64,000 nt of DNA from Bradyrhizobium cenepequi (GCF_020329485.1 NZ_JAGKJI010000034.1:1-64000), one strand, 5' to 3'. Shown: positions 25,692 through 34,869, counted from the first letter of the stretch. Notes: generated from the letters alone by a model not told the origin. Numbers and translations are program-made.

Positions 25692-26351
25692 ATGGAATTG
25701 GGATTCCTGAGGCCGATAAACCGTCAGCTCGCGCTCCTGCTCGCCGCGATCGTGATTGCGGCGCCGGCGACTGCGTTCGCCCAAGGCGATCCCCGGGTCA
25801 TCCCCCCGCCCAAGGAGCAGAAGAAGCTCCCCGAGGCGCCCAGTAAATTGCCGAACGTGGGCGCCGACCGGATGCGCGGACTCGATTTCCTGTTTGGCGC
25901 ACTGAAGGCCGCGCCCGATGATGCCAGCGCCAAGCATGTGGAGGCGCGGATCTGGGCGCAGTGGCTGCAGACGCCGAGCGATACCGCAATGCTTCTAATG
26001 GTACGCGCCAAGGCCGCGATGGACGCCCAGAACATTGATGTCGCGCTGAAATTGCTCAATGCCGTCGTGAAGTTGCGCCCCGACTATATCGAAGGCTGGA
26101 ACCGGCGCGCGACAATCTACTACTTGAAGAATGACTATGTGCATTCGCTGGAGGACCTCCAACAAGTCCTCACGCGTGAACCCCGCCATTTCGGCGCGCT
26201 GGCTGGCCTCGGCATGATCATGCAGGACTTGGGCGACGACAAGCGCGCGCTTGACGCGTTCCGCAAGGCGCTTGCCATCAATCCGCACCTGGAGAAGGTG
26301 CCGGAATTGGTAAAGCAGCTCAGCGAAAAAGTCGAAGGCCGCGATATCTAG
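25692..26351 (+). CDS. Exported TPR-repeat protein
   Basis: 219 residues. The hydrophobic N-terminus (LALLLAAIVIAAPATAFA) ends in an AXA-type cleavage site. About three TPR units lie at 95-200: IDVALKLLNAVVKLRPDYIE, then NDYVHSLEDLQQVLTREP, then DDKRALDAFRKALAINP. It likely acts as a periplasmic scaffold. It begins 12 bases after the rpmJ hairpin tail. Partner unknown. Confidence 0.85.
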   Translation: MELGFLRPINRQLALLLAAIVIAAPATAFAQGDPRVIPPPKEQKKLPEAPSKLPNVGADRMRGLDFLFGALKAAPDDASAKHVEARIWAQWLQTPSDTAMLLMVRAKAAMDAQNIDVALKLLNAVVKLRPDYIEGWNRRATIYYLKNDYVHSLEDLQQVLTREPRHFGALAGLGMIMQDLGDDKRALDAFRKALAINPHLEKVPELVKQLSEKVEGRDI

Positions 26352-26450
26352 TCCCGGTGGATTAACCACGACTTCGAGCAGCCGATTGCGGTGCGGAACA
26401 ATTGCCGCTAACGCGCTTGGTTCCCACTCGAACCTGCTCGGAGCGAAGCC

Positions 26451-26699
26451 ATGAAAGCGGTGTTGTTGGCCGGCACGGTAATCGTCGCGACGACGGCCGT
26501 CGGTCTTGCCGACGGGCTATATTGGGTGGTGGGCAACCACGCCACCGACACCTGCGACATTGTCACCAGCAACCCGATCGTCGACGGGAACATCTGGTTC
26601 GCCGACGGCCCTTATAACTCGGTCGACGACGCCAAACTCGCGCGCTCCACCATCAGCCAATGTCCAAAGGATCAACCGCCGGCCGACAATCCCAAGTAG
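26451..26699 (+). CDS. Small exported protein, unknown function
   Basis: 82 residues with a signal peptide (about 1-20) and a mature part starting DGLYWVVGNHATDTCDIV. Two cysteines, in DTCDIV and SQCPKD, may form a disulfide. GGAG is near the ATG. No domain is recognised; it looks like a small conserved periplasmic protein. Confidence 0.7.
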   Translation: MKAVLLAGTVIVATTAVGLADGLYWVVGNHATDTCDIVTSNPIVDGNIWFADGPYNSVDDAKLARSTISQCPKDQPPADNPK

Positions 26700-26734
26700 G
26701 GCCCACTCGGCGGCGCGGGGTTGACCCGCTGAAC

Positions 26735-26914
26735 TCAGTGCAGGAGCCTCCCGCCGCGGGTGAATTCGTCGCGCGCCGCCGCAGCATAAAGCTGCTGCAG
26801 CTCGGCCTCGAGTTGCTCATTGACCAACAGCAACGCCCTCAATGCGCCATGCAGGTCACCATTGCAGCTTGCGACGATCTGGTCGATAGCCGCTTCGCAC
26901 GGATCGGAACTCAT
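26735..26914 (-). CDS. Small conserved hypothetical protein
   Basis: 59 residues. GGAGGAG lies 5 bases before ATG 26914, a strong start; the longer frame to 27007 has no such site. The protein is mostly helical and acidic, with a predicted coiled segment ALLLVNEQLEAELQQLYAAA. No signal peptide. Function unknown. Confidence 0.7.
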   Translation of the reverse strand: MSSDPCEAAIDQIVASCNGDLHGALRALLLVNEQLEAELQQLYAAAARDEFTRGGRLLH

Positions 26915-26964
26915 TGATACTCCTCCGAATTTCCTTGTGAACTGTTGCTGCGGCGTCCTGTTCC

Positions 26965-27103
26965 TGTGGATTCTGTGGACAGGCTTGCCGTGTTCCATCT
27001 CGATCAAGCCGCGCGTTTTGGCAGAATGCCGGCGAGAAGTTACGGAATAGGCGATGACGCTGATATGAACCCGCTATCCACAGGATGGGCGCGCTGTGGA
27101 AAA
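26965..27103. promoter_or_regulatory. Cluster of TGTGGA/TCCACA words resembling DnaA boxes
   Basis: TGTGGA at 26965-26970 and 26974-26979, CTATCCACA at 27074-27082 and, on the other strand, TTTTCCACA at 27095-27103. The last fits the relaxed DnaA-box TTWTNCACA; CTATCCACA has one mismatch; the other two are weaker. It lies in the divergent region before the alpha/beta hydrolase. DnaA binding is a hypothesis. Confidence 0.35.
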
Positions 27104-27174
27104 CCGGCAGCGTCGGATGATGTGCCGTCGGCGGGCGCCGTTTACCCCTCCAACAGATCATCCGGGCCTGCTCG

Positions 27175-28158
27175 ATGGCGATTGTGATCGCGGTGGCGGC
27201 GCTGGCGTTGCTGGTCGCAGCCACACAGGTGGGCATCGTGCTGGTGCAACGGGCCTTTCCCGCGCAGGGCGTGATGGTCGAGGTGACAGGCGACGCGCTG
27301 CACGTCGTCGATATCGGCCCGCGCGGGGCGGCCTCGCCACCGATCGTGATGTTGCATGGTGCAAGCTCCAATCTCGAGGTGATGCGCCGCCCGCTCGGCG
27401 AGCGCCTCGCCCGAGACCACCGGGTGATTCTGATCGATCGTCCCGGCCATGGCTGGAGCACCCGCGCGCGGGCCAGCGATTCCACGCCTGCGACCCAGGG
27501 CCGGATGATCTCGGAGGCGCTGACAAAGCTCGGCGTCGAGCGGGCGGTGGTGGTGGCGCACTCCTGGAGCGGCGCGCTGGGCCTACGGTTGGCGCTCGAT
27601 GATCCGGACCGCATGGCCGGCCTCGTGCTGCTCGCGCCGGTCGCCTATCCCTGGAAGGGCGGCGTCGGCAAGTACAACGAGCTGATCGCTACGCCTGTGA
27701 TCGGCCCGCTATTCGCCTACACCATCACGCTGCCGCTCGGCACGCTGCTCACCGGGCCGGGCGCACGCGGCGTATTCCTGCCGCAGACCATGCCGGACGG
27801 CTTCGTGAAGGACACAGCGACACCGCTGTTGCTGCGGCCGCGCGAGTTCATCGCCAATGCCCGCGACCTGGTGACATTGAAGGCCGCGGTTGCCGAGCAG
27901 GCGCCGCGCTACGGCATGATCAAGGCGCCTCTCACCATCATCACCGGCGACGCTGACAGGACGGTCTCGACCGACATCCACTCCCGTCCGCTCGCCGCCG
28001 CGGTGCGGCATGCCAGGCTGATCGTGCTGCCGGGCACCGGCCACATGATCCAGAACGCAGCCGCGGATCTGGTGATCGCGGAGATCGAGGCGATGATCGG
28101 GAAATCGCGCATCGCCGCGGCCGGAGGAGAGTGGCAATCGAGTCATGGACGGATATAA
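27175..28158 (+). CDS. Alpha/beta-fold hydrolase, membrane anchored
   Basis: 327 residues. The N-terminal helix AIVIAVAALALLVAATQVGI should anchor the protein in the inner membrane. The hydrolase fold shows VMLHGASS (oxyanion), AHSWSG with the nucleophilic serine, GDADRTV with the acid and GTGHM with the base histidine. Its stop overlaps the next ATG by one base, tying it to the antitoxin gene. Substrate unknown. Confidence 0.85.
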   Translation: MAIVIAVAALALLVAATQVGIVLVQRAFPAQGVMVEVTGDALHVVDIGPRGAASPPIVMLHGASSNLEVMRRPLGERLARDHRVILIDRPGHGWSTRARASDSTPATQGRMISEALTKLGVERAVVVAHSWSGALGLRLALDDPDRMAGLVLLAPVAYPWKGGVGKYNELIATPVIGPLFAYTITLPLGTLLTGPGARGVFLPQTMPDGFVKDTATPLLLRPREFIANARDLVTLKAAVAEQAPRYGMIKAPLTIITGDADRTVSTDIHSRPLAAAVRHARLIVLPGTGHMIQNAAADLVIAEIEAMIGKSRIAAAGGEWQSSHGRI

Positions 28159-28394
28159 TGCCAATTATGACTAAGTTACTTGAACGTGCCATCGAGCGGA
28201 TGCGAGGGCTCCCTGTGCAAGATCAGGACGCTCTTGCTAACGCACTGCTCTCTCTCGCCGGAGAGCCAACACCCATTGTCTCTCTCGATGACGATACCCG
28301 CGCTGCTATTGCGGAAGGCCTTGCTCAAGCCAAGCGCGGCGACTTCGTTTCGGACGAAGAGGTGAGAAACGCCGAGAAACGTCGGGGTCTATGA
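28158..28394 (+). CDS. Type II antitoxin (ParD/RelB-like)
   Basis: 78 residues (75 from the in-frame ATG 28167). A helical N-terminus (LLERAIERMRGLPVQDQDAL) and a C-terminal basic patch (EEVRNAEKRRGL) resemble small antitoxins paired with ParE/RelE. It overlaps the next start (ATGA at 28391-28394). Because its toxin partner is frameshifted, it may be an orphan antitoxin or in decay. Confidence 0.75.
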   Translation: MPIMTKLLERAIERMRGLPVQDQDALANALLSLAGEPTPIVSLDDDTRAAIAEGLAQAKRGDFVSDEEVRNAEKRRGL

Positions 28395-28683
28395 AGGTCC
28401 GATACACTCGGCGCGCGTTCAACGATCGCGAAGCTATCTACGATTTCCTAGAAGAGCGAAGCCCAAACGGCGCAACCAACGTTCAGCGCGCCATTCTCAA
28501 TACGATTCACGTGCTCGAAACGTATCCGCGGCTCGGGCAGCGAACCGAATTGCGGACGTGTACGAGCTAGCCGTTCCCCGCTATGCGTACAAAGTTTACT
28601 ACCGGCTTGAGGGTGACGAGGTGTGGATACTTCATATTCGCGACGCTCGTCGTCGCCCGCTGCAGGAGCAAGATTTACCTTAG
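28391..28683 (+). pseudogene. Frameshifted ParE/RelE-type toxin
   Basis: The first frame starts at ATG 28391 (MKVRYTRRAFNDREAIYDF) and runs into a stop at 28568. The missing half continues in another frame from about 28549: IADVYELAVPRYAYKVYYRL, then EVWILHIRDARRRP, ending at TAG 28681. Restoring one A near 28547-28550 would give one 97-residue ParE-like toxin with RTEIADVY across the junction. Single-base deletion, or sequencing error. The toxin is likely inactive as written. Confidence 0.85.
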
Positions 28684-28744
28684 CACGGGTCGTCGGCGTC
28701 GCAACGCCCCGCCAAAGGGACGTTACGACGCAAGATGACCGCTG

Positions 28745-29140
28745 CTACTGCTTGATTTTCCCGTCCTTGTCGAACTGCGCGAGGTAGGCCCAGAGGTTGT
28801 TGGCTTCGGTCTCGTTCTTGATGCCGGCGAACGCCATCTTGGTGCCGGGAATCTTGGCCTTGGGGTCCTTGATGTATTCGAGGAACTGTTCCTTGTTCCA
28901 GGTGATGCCGGATTTCTTGTTGGCGTCCGAATAGTTGTAGTCGGGTGCGGTACCCGAGTGGCGGCCGTCGAGCCCGTTGAGCTCGGGACCGACCTTGTTC
29001 TTGGCGCCTTCGCCAATCGCATGGCAGGCGAGGCACTTGTTGAACGAGGTCTTGCCTGCGGCAACATCCTGCGCCTGCGCGCCCGGCGCAACGAACACTG
29101 AGGTGACGACGGCCAGCGCGCTCAAGATCGATGTTTTCAT
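28745..29140 (-). CDS. Class I cytochrome c (c2/c550-like)
   Basis: 131 residues with a cleavable signal peptide ending in Ala-Gln-Ala. Haem binding motif CLACH at 36-40; axial Met102 in GTKMAFAG. This is a soluble periplasmic electron carrier. ATG 29140 is preferred over the longer frame because the signal peptide starts there. It stands alone, facing glcD. Confidence 0.9.
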   Translation of the reverse strand: MKTSILSALAVVTSVFVAPGAQAQDVAAGKTSFNKCLACHAIGEGAKNKVGPELNGLDGRHSGTAPDYNYSDANKKSGITWNKEQFLEYIKDPKAKIPGTKMAFAGIKNETEANNLWAYLAQFDKDGKIKQ

Positions 29141-29366
29141 GTGGTGCTCTTTGTTTCTTCCCTGATTAGGTGGGCAGGTTGCTTGTGGCAAACCCACCTT
29201 GGTTGGACAAGTGACGAAACTTTGACAGTCTTCGCGGAGGCAGGCTTGCCCGAGAGAGAACTTGATCTGCAGGAGCAGCGGGTTTCGCGCGGCCTTCCCA
29301 TTTGAGCCCGGAAATGCTTGATTTTCCCGGACAAATCGATAAATCGCAAGGTTTGGAGGGACCCGC

Positions 29367-30860
29367 ATGGCCATCATGATGCCGGCTGCCGATCAGGCGG
29401 TTCTCAGTCGCCGCAGCGAAATCGTTGCTGCATTGCGGGCGATCGTGCCGGGTGAGGGCGTGATCGACAGTGCGGCCGAGATGCTGGCCTACGAATCGGA
29501 TGGCCTTACCGCCTATCGCCAGCCGCCGATGGTCGTGGTGCTGCCCGATACCACCGAGCAAGTCTCACAGGTGCTGAAATATTGCCACGCGCGGGGCATC
29601 AAGGTGGTGCCGCGCGGCTCCGGCACGTCGCTGTCCGGTGGCGCGCTGCCGCTCGCCGACGGCGTGCTGCTCGGCCTCGGCAAGTTCAAGCGCATCCGCG
29701 AGATCGATTTCGACAACCGCGTCGTCGTGACCGAACCCGGCGTCACCAACCTCGCGATCAGCCAGGCGGTGGCGCATGCCGGCTTCTACTACGCGCCCGA
29801 TCCGTCATCGCAGATCGCCTGCTCGATCGGCGGCAATGTCGCGGAAAATTCCGGCGGCGTGCATTGCCTGAAATACGGCATGACCACGAACAACGTGCTC
29901 GGCTGCGAGTTCGTGCTGATGAACGGCGAGGTCCTGCGCATCGGCGGCAAGTCGGCGGAGAACGCCGGTTACGACATCATGGGCATCATCACGGGCTCGG
30001 AGGGCCTGCTCGGCGTCATCACCGAAATTACCGTGCGCATCCTGCAGAAACCGGAGACGGCTCGCGCGCTGATGGTCGGCTTCGCCGAGGTCGAGGCCGC
30101 GGGCGAATGCGTGGCGCGCATCATCGGCGCCGGTATCATCCCGGGCGGCATGGAGATGATGGACAAGCCGGCGATCCACGCCGCCGAAGCCTTCGTCCAT
30201 GCCGGCTATCCGCTCGACGTCGAGGCGCTCTTGATCATCGAGCTCGATGGTCCGAGCATCGAGGTGGATGAGTTGATCCGGCGGGTCGAGACAATCGCGC
30301 AAGGCTGTGGCTCCACCAGCTGCCAGATCTCCAGTTCGGAGGCCGAACGCAATCTGTTCTGGGCCGGCCGCAAGGCGGCCTTCCCCGCGGTCGGGCGGAT
30401 CTCCCCCGATTATCTCTGCATGGACGGCACCATCCCACGCGGCGCGCTGCCGAAGGCCTTGGCGCGCATCCGCGAGCTGTCGGAAAAATACCAGCTCGGC
30501 GTCGCCAACGTGTTTCACGCCGGCGACGGCAATCTCCATCCGCTCATTCTCTATGATGCCAACAAGCCCGGCGAGATGGCGCGGGCGGAAGCCTTCGGCG
30601 CCGATATCCTGCGCTGCTGCGTCGAGCTCGGCGGCGTGCTTACCGGCGAGCACGGCGTCGGTATCGAGAAGCGCGACTTGATGCCGGAAATGTTTTCCGA
30701 GATCGATCTCAACCAGCAGCAGCGCCTGAAATGCGCCTTCGATCCGCAAGGCCTGCTCAATCCCGGAAAGGTGTTTCCGACCCTGCACCGCTGCGCCGAA
30801 CTCGGCCGCGTCCACGTGCATGGCGGCAAGCTCGCGTTTTCGGATATTCCGCGGTTCTAG
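29367..30860 (+). CDS. glcD: Glycolate oxidase subunit GlcD (FAD-linked)
   Basis: 497 residues, VAO/PCMH-type FAD domain followed by the FAD-oxidase C domain. The FAD stretch is visible as VVPRGSGTSLSGGALPLADG, then SQIACSIGGNVAENSGGVHC; the C-terminal part shows FHAGDGNLHP and LTGEHGVG. It oxidises glycolate to glyoxylate with GlcE and GlcF. GGAGGG lies 6 bases before ATG 29367. glcE and glcF follow only after a repeat and an antisense gene. Confidence 0.95.
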   Translation: MAIMMPAADQAVLSRRSEIVAALRAIVPGEGVIDSAAEMLAYESDGLTAYRQPPMVVVLPDTTEQVSQVLKYCHARGIKVVPRGSGTSLSGGALPLADGVLLGLGKFKRIREIDFDNRVVVTEPGVTNLAISQAVAHAGFYYAPDPSSQIACSIGGNVAENSGGVHCLKYGMTTNNVLGCEFVLMNGEVLRIGGKSAENAGYDIMGIITGSEGLLGVITEITVRILQKPETARALMVGFAEVEAAGECVARIIGAGIIPGGMEMMDKPAIHAAEAFVHAGYPLDVEALLIIELDGPSIEVDELIRRVETIAQGCGSTSCQISSSEAERNLFWAGRKAAFPAVGRISPDYLCMDGTIPRGALPKALARIRELSEKYQLGVANVFHAGDGNLHPLILYDANKPGEMARAEAFGADILRCCVELGGVLTGEHGVGIEKRDLMPEMFSEIDLNQQQRLKCAFDPQGLLNPGKVFPTLHRCAELGRVHVHGGKLAFSDIPRF

Positions 30861-30871
30861 CCGAGCGCGTT

Positions 30872-31022
30872 CTTCCCCGCTCCCCTTGGTTTGAGAAGGT
30901 GGCGCGAAGCGCCCGATGAGGGGTTGCCTCCGCGGGCGATAGTGCTCGTGGAGAGAGACCCCTCACCCAAGCGAGTTCGTTGCAGGCAGCGGAACTGCCC
31001 TCTCCCACAAGGGGAGAGGGCG
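30872..31022. repeat. CTCTCCCACAAGGGGAGAGGG intergenic repeat, copy 1
   Basis: Two complementary edges (CGCTCCCCTTG and CCACAAGGGGAGAG) surround GATGAGGGGTTGCC and CCTCACCCAAGCGAG. A second copy lies at 45119-45271 in opposite orientation. It falls between glcD and the antisense monooxygenase gene. Confidence 0.75.
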
Positions 31023-31057
31023 CAACAATTGGCACCGCGACACGCGACGATCGGCAA

Positions 31058-31399
31058 TCACAGCAACGCGTATTGCGTGCGTTCGCGTTTTGCCAGCAGC
31101 GGCAGCGCTTCGCCGGCGATGTAGGTCTTGAAATGCGCGCTCTCCTGATGCGCCTTGAAGGCGGCTTCGTCGCGGAACAGTTCGTAGAACAGGAACTGCG
31201 CCGGATTGTCCTTGGCGCGCGAGATCAGGAACAGCTTTGCGCCAGGCTCGCGCTGCGCCTCGGGCAGGAAGCGCGACAGGATATCTGCGATCCGGTCGGC
31301 TTGGCCTTCCTTCGCCTCCCATTGCGCGACCACCAGCAGGCCGCCGCCGCCGACGGCTTCTTTCACGGTCTTGTCGATTGCATATTGACCCATGGCCAT
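31058..31399 (-). CDS. Antibiotic biosynthesis monooxygenase-family (YgiN-like) protein
   Basis: 113 residues (111 from the alternative ATG 31393). Dimeric ferredoxin-like ABM fold: LLVVAQWEAKEGQADRIADI, FLFYELFRDEAAFKAHQES and HFKTYI. AAGGAG lies 3 bases before ATG 31399 and 9 before ATG 31393, which favours the second. Family roles include quinol monooxygenase and detoxification. It lies antisense between glcD and glcE. Confidence 0.85.
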   Translation of the reverse strand: MAMGQYAIDKTVKEAVGGGGLLVVAQWEAKEGQADRIADILSRFLPEAQREPGAKLFLISRAKDNPAQFLFYELFRDEAAFKAHQESAHFKTYIAGEALPLLAKRERTQYALL

Positions 31400-31672
31400 T
31401 TGCTCCTTTGATAGGTCGAGTGGAAGCTGCTTCCTACATCCGCACCTGCCGACGATAATTCGATATCGGACGAATGATGTACGAAATCGCTTCGATGTAG
31501 GACGAAGTGTCTCGTCGGATGGAGACGCCAGAAATGCGACCCGAACGGATCGCAGGGAGCGATCGCGAGACCTCTATCTCCCCGCCACGGTGCCCTTGTG
31601 TCCGGCATCGATGCCTATAGAAGGGATAGCGGAGAACAGCAGCGGCTGCGGTGGAAAGGCAAGGCGGTAGGC

Positions 31673-32911
31673 GTGGATATCCGGAAGGTACGAGATGCGG
31701 CTGATGTCGAGCAGGCGGTACGGGCGGCGATCGCCGCCGAGCAGCCGCTCGAGATCATCGGCCATGGTTCCAGGCGAGAAATCGGCCATCCGATGGCGAC
31801 CAACGCGGTGGTCGATCTCTCCGCGCTGAACGCGGTCGTCTCCTATGAGCCGAACGAACTGATCATCACCGTTGAGGCCGGCGCCCCGCTTGCCGACGTG
31901 CAGTCGCTGATCGATGCCAGGAACCAGCAATTCGCCTTCGAACCGGTCGATACCTCGGTGCTGCTCGGCACGAAGGGGAGCGGCACCATCGGCGGTATGA
32001 TCGGGGTAGGGCTCGCCGGGTCGCGCCGGATCAAATCCGGCGGCGTCCGCGACCACCTGCTCGGCGCCCATGCCGTCTCCGGCTTCGGCGACAGCTTCAA
32101 GACGGGCGGCAAGGTGGTGAAGAACGTCACCGGCTACGATCTCTGCAAATTGCTCAGCGGTTCGTGGGGCACGCTCGCCGTGATGACGGAGGTGACGCTG
32201 AAGGTGATGCCGAAGCCGGAGGCCGAACGCACGCTTATCCTGCGCGGTCTCGACGACGTCGCCGCCAACCGTGCGATGACTGCGGCGCTCGGCTCGCCCT
32301 TCGATGTCTCCGGTGCGGCACATCTGCCCAATTCGGCGTTGCGGCCGACCGACGCTGCGCTTGCTCCTCTGGGGGCGCCGGAGCAGGCCGTCACGCTGCT
32401 GCGGCTCGAGGGGATTGCGGCATCCGCCGCGCACCGCGCCGCCAGTCTCGCCAAGGCGCTCGCCCCATATGGAGCGGTTGAGACCATCGAGGATGCCGTC
32501 TCCCTGTCGATCTGGAGCGCGCTGCGTGACGTCACGCCATTCGCGGCGAACGGTGCGCTCGGCGCCTGGCCGGTGTGGCGGATCGTCTGTCCGCCAGCTT
32601 CCGGCGGCGCGCTGGGCCAGGCCGTGGCGCGGGAGACCGGCGGCGACGTGATCTACGATTGGGGCGGCGGGCTGATCTGGGTAGCGGTGCCGCCCAAGGC
32701 GGACGCGCAGCGCGCGCAGGTTCGGGGCCGCGTCGAGGCCGCCGGCGGCCACGCCACCCTGATCCGCGCCTCCGAGGAGGTGCGGCGTGCCGTGGACGTG
32801 TTCCATCCGCAGCCGCGCGGGCTCGCCGATCTCAGCGAGCGCGTCCGCCAGAGCTTTGACCCCAAGAACATCCTCAACCGCGGCCGGCTGACGCGGGGGA
32901 CTGCATCATGA
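31673..32911 (+). CDS. glcE: Glycolate oxidase subunit GlcE (FAD-binding)
   Basis: 412 residues from GTG 31673, preceded by an AAGG site; a longer upstream frame is not supported. The FAD region carries GTKGSGTIGGMIGVGLAGSRRI and VTGYDLCKLLSGSWGTLAV. Partner of GlcD and GlcF. The stop overlaps the glcF start (ATGA). Confidence 0.95.
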   Translation: MDIRKVRDAADVEQAVRAAIAAEQPLEIIGHGSRREIGHPMATNAVVDLSALNAVVSYEPNELIITVEAGAPLADVQSLIDARNQQFAFEPVDTSVLLGTKGSGTIGGMIGVGLAGSRRIKSGGVRDHLLGAHAVSGFGDSFKTGGKVVKNVTGYDLCKLLSGSWGTLAVMTEVTLKVMPKPEAERTLILRGLDDVAANRAMTAALGSPFDVSGAAHLPNSALRPTDAALAPLGAPEQAVTLLRLEGIAASAAHRAASLAKALAPYGAVETIEDAVSLSIWSALRDVTPFAANGALGAWPVWRIVCPPASGGALGQAVARETGGDVIYDWGGGLIWVAVPPKADAQRAQVRGRVEAAGGHATLIRASEEVRRAVDVFHPQPRGLADLSERVRQSFDPKNILNRGRLTRGTAS

Positions 32912-34221
32912 AGACCGAATTCTCGCTCGCTCAACTCGCCAACCCTGATATTGCCGAAGCCGACAAGATCCTGCGCGCCTGCGTCCATTGCGGCTTCTGC
33001 ACTGCGACCTGTCCAACCTATGTGCTGCTCGGCGACGAGCTCGACAGCCCGCGCGGCCGCATCTACCTGATCAAGGAAATGCTGGAGAAGGACAAGCCGC
33101 CGACTGCGGAGGTGGTCAAGCATATCGACCGCTGCCTGTCATGTCTCGCTTGCATGACCACCTGTCCGTCCGGTGTGCACTACATGCACCTCGTCGACCA
33201 GGCACGGGTCAGGATCGAGAGCGACTATCGGAGGCCGCTCACTGAGCGGCTGCTGCGCTCCGTGCTTGGCTTCGTGCTGCCGCGAGCCGGCGCCTTCCGC
33301 ACCAGCATGGCGCTGGCCCGGTTCGCCCGGCCGTTCGCGGCGCTGTTGCCGACGCCCGGGGCCGACGCCACCCCAAGCCTGCTCCGCCGCATCAAGGCGA
33401 TGCTGGCGCTGGCACCATCCCGCCTCCCGCCAGCGGGTCCGCCGGGGGGAAGCGTGTTCCCCGCGGTTGGGACACGGCGGGGACGGGTGGCGCTATTGCA
33501 GGGCTGCGCGCAGCAGGTGCTTGCCCCGCGCATCAACAAGGCCGCCATCAATGTGCTGACCCGCCACGGCATCGAGGTGGTGCTGGTCAAGGACGAGCAA
33601 TGCTGCGGCGCGTTGACCCATCACCTCGGGCAGGATGGCGATGCGCTCGCCCGCGCCCGCGCCAACGTCACGGCATGGCGGAAGGAGGCGGAACAGCGCG
33701 GTCTCGACGCCATCCTGGTGACTACGTCAGGCTGTGGCACCGTGATCAAGGACTATGGTTTCATGCTGCGCGAGGACCGGGAATTCGCTGCTCCCGCCGC
33801 GAAGGTCTCCGCGCTGGCAAAGGACATCACCGAATATCTTGCCGGCGTCGAACTCGATCCGCCGCGCCTCGAAGACGAGGTCACTATCGCCTATCACTCC
33901 GCTTGTTCGCTGCAGCACGGGCAGAAAATCACAGGCCTTCCGAAAGAATTGCTTTCCAAGAATGGATTCGTGGTGAAAGATGTGCCGGAGAGCCATTTGT
34001 GTTGCGGTTCGGCGGGGACCTACAACATTCTCCAGCCCGACATTGCGATGAGGTTGCGCGATCGGAAGCTTGCCAACCTCGCGACAATCAAGCCGGACAT
34101 GATTGCTGCGGGCAATATTGGCTGCATGGTTCAGATTGCCGGCGGTACGTCAGTTCCTGTGGTGCACACGATTGAGCTTCTCGATTGGGCGACAGGAGGT
34201 CCTCGGCCAGGGGTGAATTGA
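32908..34221 (+). CDS. glcF: Glycolate oxidase iron-sulfur subunit GlcF
   Basis: 437 residues. Two 4Fe-4S ferredoxin motifs, CVHCGFCTATCP and CLSCLACMTTCP, are followed by CCG domains (EQCCGAL, HLCCGSAG). It takes electrons from the flavin subunits to the membrane quinone pool. Translationally coupled to glcE. Confidence 0.95.
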   Translation: MKTEFSLAQLANPDIAEADKILRACVHCGFCTATCPTYVLLGDELDSPRGRIYLIKEMLEKDKPPTAEVVKHIDRCLSCLACMTTCPSGVHYMHLVDQARVRIESDYRRPLTERLLRSVLGFVLPRAGAFRTSMALARFARPFAALLPTPGADATPSLLRRIKAMLALAPSRLPPAGPPGGSVFPAVGTRRGRVALLQGCAQQVLAPRINKAAINVLTRHGIEVVLVKDEQCCGALTHHLGQDGDALARARANVTAWRKEAEQRGLDAILVTTSGCGTVIKDYGFMLREDREFAAPAAKVSALAKDITEYLAGVELDPPRLEDEVTIAYHSACSLQHGQKITGLPKELLSKNGFVVKDVPESHLCCGSAGTYNILQPDIAMRLRDRKLANLATIKPDMIAAGNIGCMVQIAGGTSVPVVHTIELLDWATGGPRPGVN

Positions 34222-34433
34222 TCGATTGCCTATCGAGCACGAACCGGACCCGGGGGCCGTTCTGGGGCGACGCGGGTAGCGGTTTTCTCCACGACAGGCG
34301 CACGCGTTTGCGCGGAGGCCATGCGCGACAAAGGACGGGCGGGGGGTGCTTCGAAGAAGCACGATCCCGATCCGGGCAAGCGGACTATTCGAAGCGCTCG
34401 ACAGACTGAATCAGCGGCAACAGGAGGATCACG

Positions 34434-34808
34434 ATGGCTAAAGCGAAGAAGGGTAAGAAGGGGAAAAAGGCCAAGAAGGTGAAGAAGGCGGTAGCGGCCA
34501 AGAAGAAGTCTGCGAAGAAGGTCGCCAAGAAGACGGCGAAGAAATCTGCCAAGAAGGCTGCCAAGAAGACCGCAAAGAAATCCGCGAAGAAGTCAGCAAA
34601 GAAGGTCGCGAAAAAAGCTGCCAAGAAGGCAGCGCCGAAGAAGGCCGCCAAGAAGAGCGTGGCGAAGAAGGCTGCAGCTCCCAAGCCGGCCCCGGCCGCC
34701 GCCCCCGCTCCCACGCCGGAGCCCGAGCTCGGTCCGAGCTGGGCAACCCCAAGCCCCAGTCCTTCGGAGAAGACGGAAGGCTCGGAGGACTCCTCCAGTC
34801 CGTCCTGA
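34434..34808 (+). CDS. Lysine/alanine-rich histone H1-like protein
   Basis: 124 residues; the first 80 are nearly all Lys, Ala, Ser, Thr or Val in AKK-x-AKK repeats, followed by a proline/alanine linker and an acidic/serine tail. It resembles H1-like DNA-binding tails of other bacteria (AlgP, Hc-like). AGGAGG lies 7 bases before ATG 34434; a strong terminator follows. It likely binds DNA or RNA non-specifically. Slippage-prone repeats mean length may vary between strains. Confidence 0.8.
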   Translation: MAKAKKGKKGKKAKKVKKAVAAKKKSAKKVAKKTAKKSAKKAAKKTAKKSAKKSAKKVAKKAAKKAAPKKAAKKSVAKKAAAPKPAPAAAPAPTPEPELGPSWATPSPSPSEKTEGSEDSSSPS

Positions 34809-34832
34809 CGCAAGCGGGTAAATCCTCACGCG

Positions 34833-34869
34833 AGAGCCGCAGCCTCCGTCGCTGCGGCTCTTTCGTTTT
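34833..34869 (+). terminator. Rho-independent terminator of the H1-like gene
   Basis: AGAGCCGCAGC (34833-34843), 7-base loop, GCTGCGGCTCT (34851-34861), then TTCGTTTTT. Confidence 0.9.
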
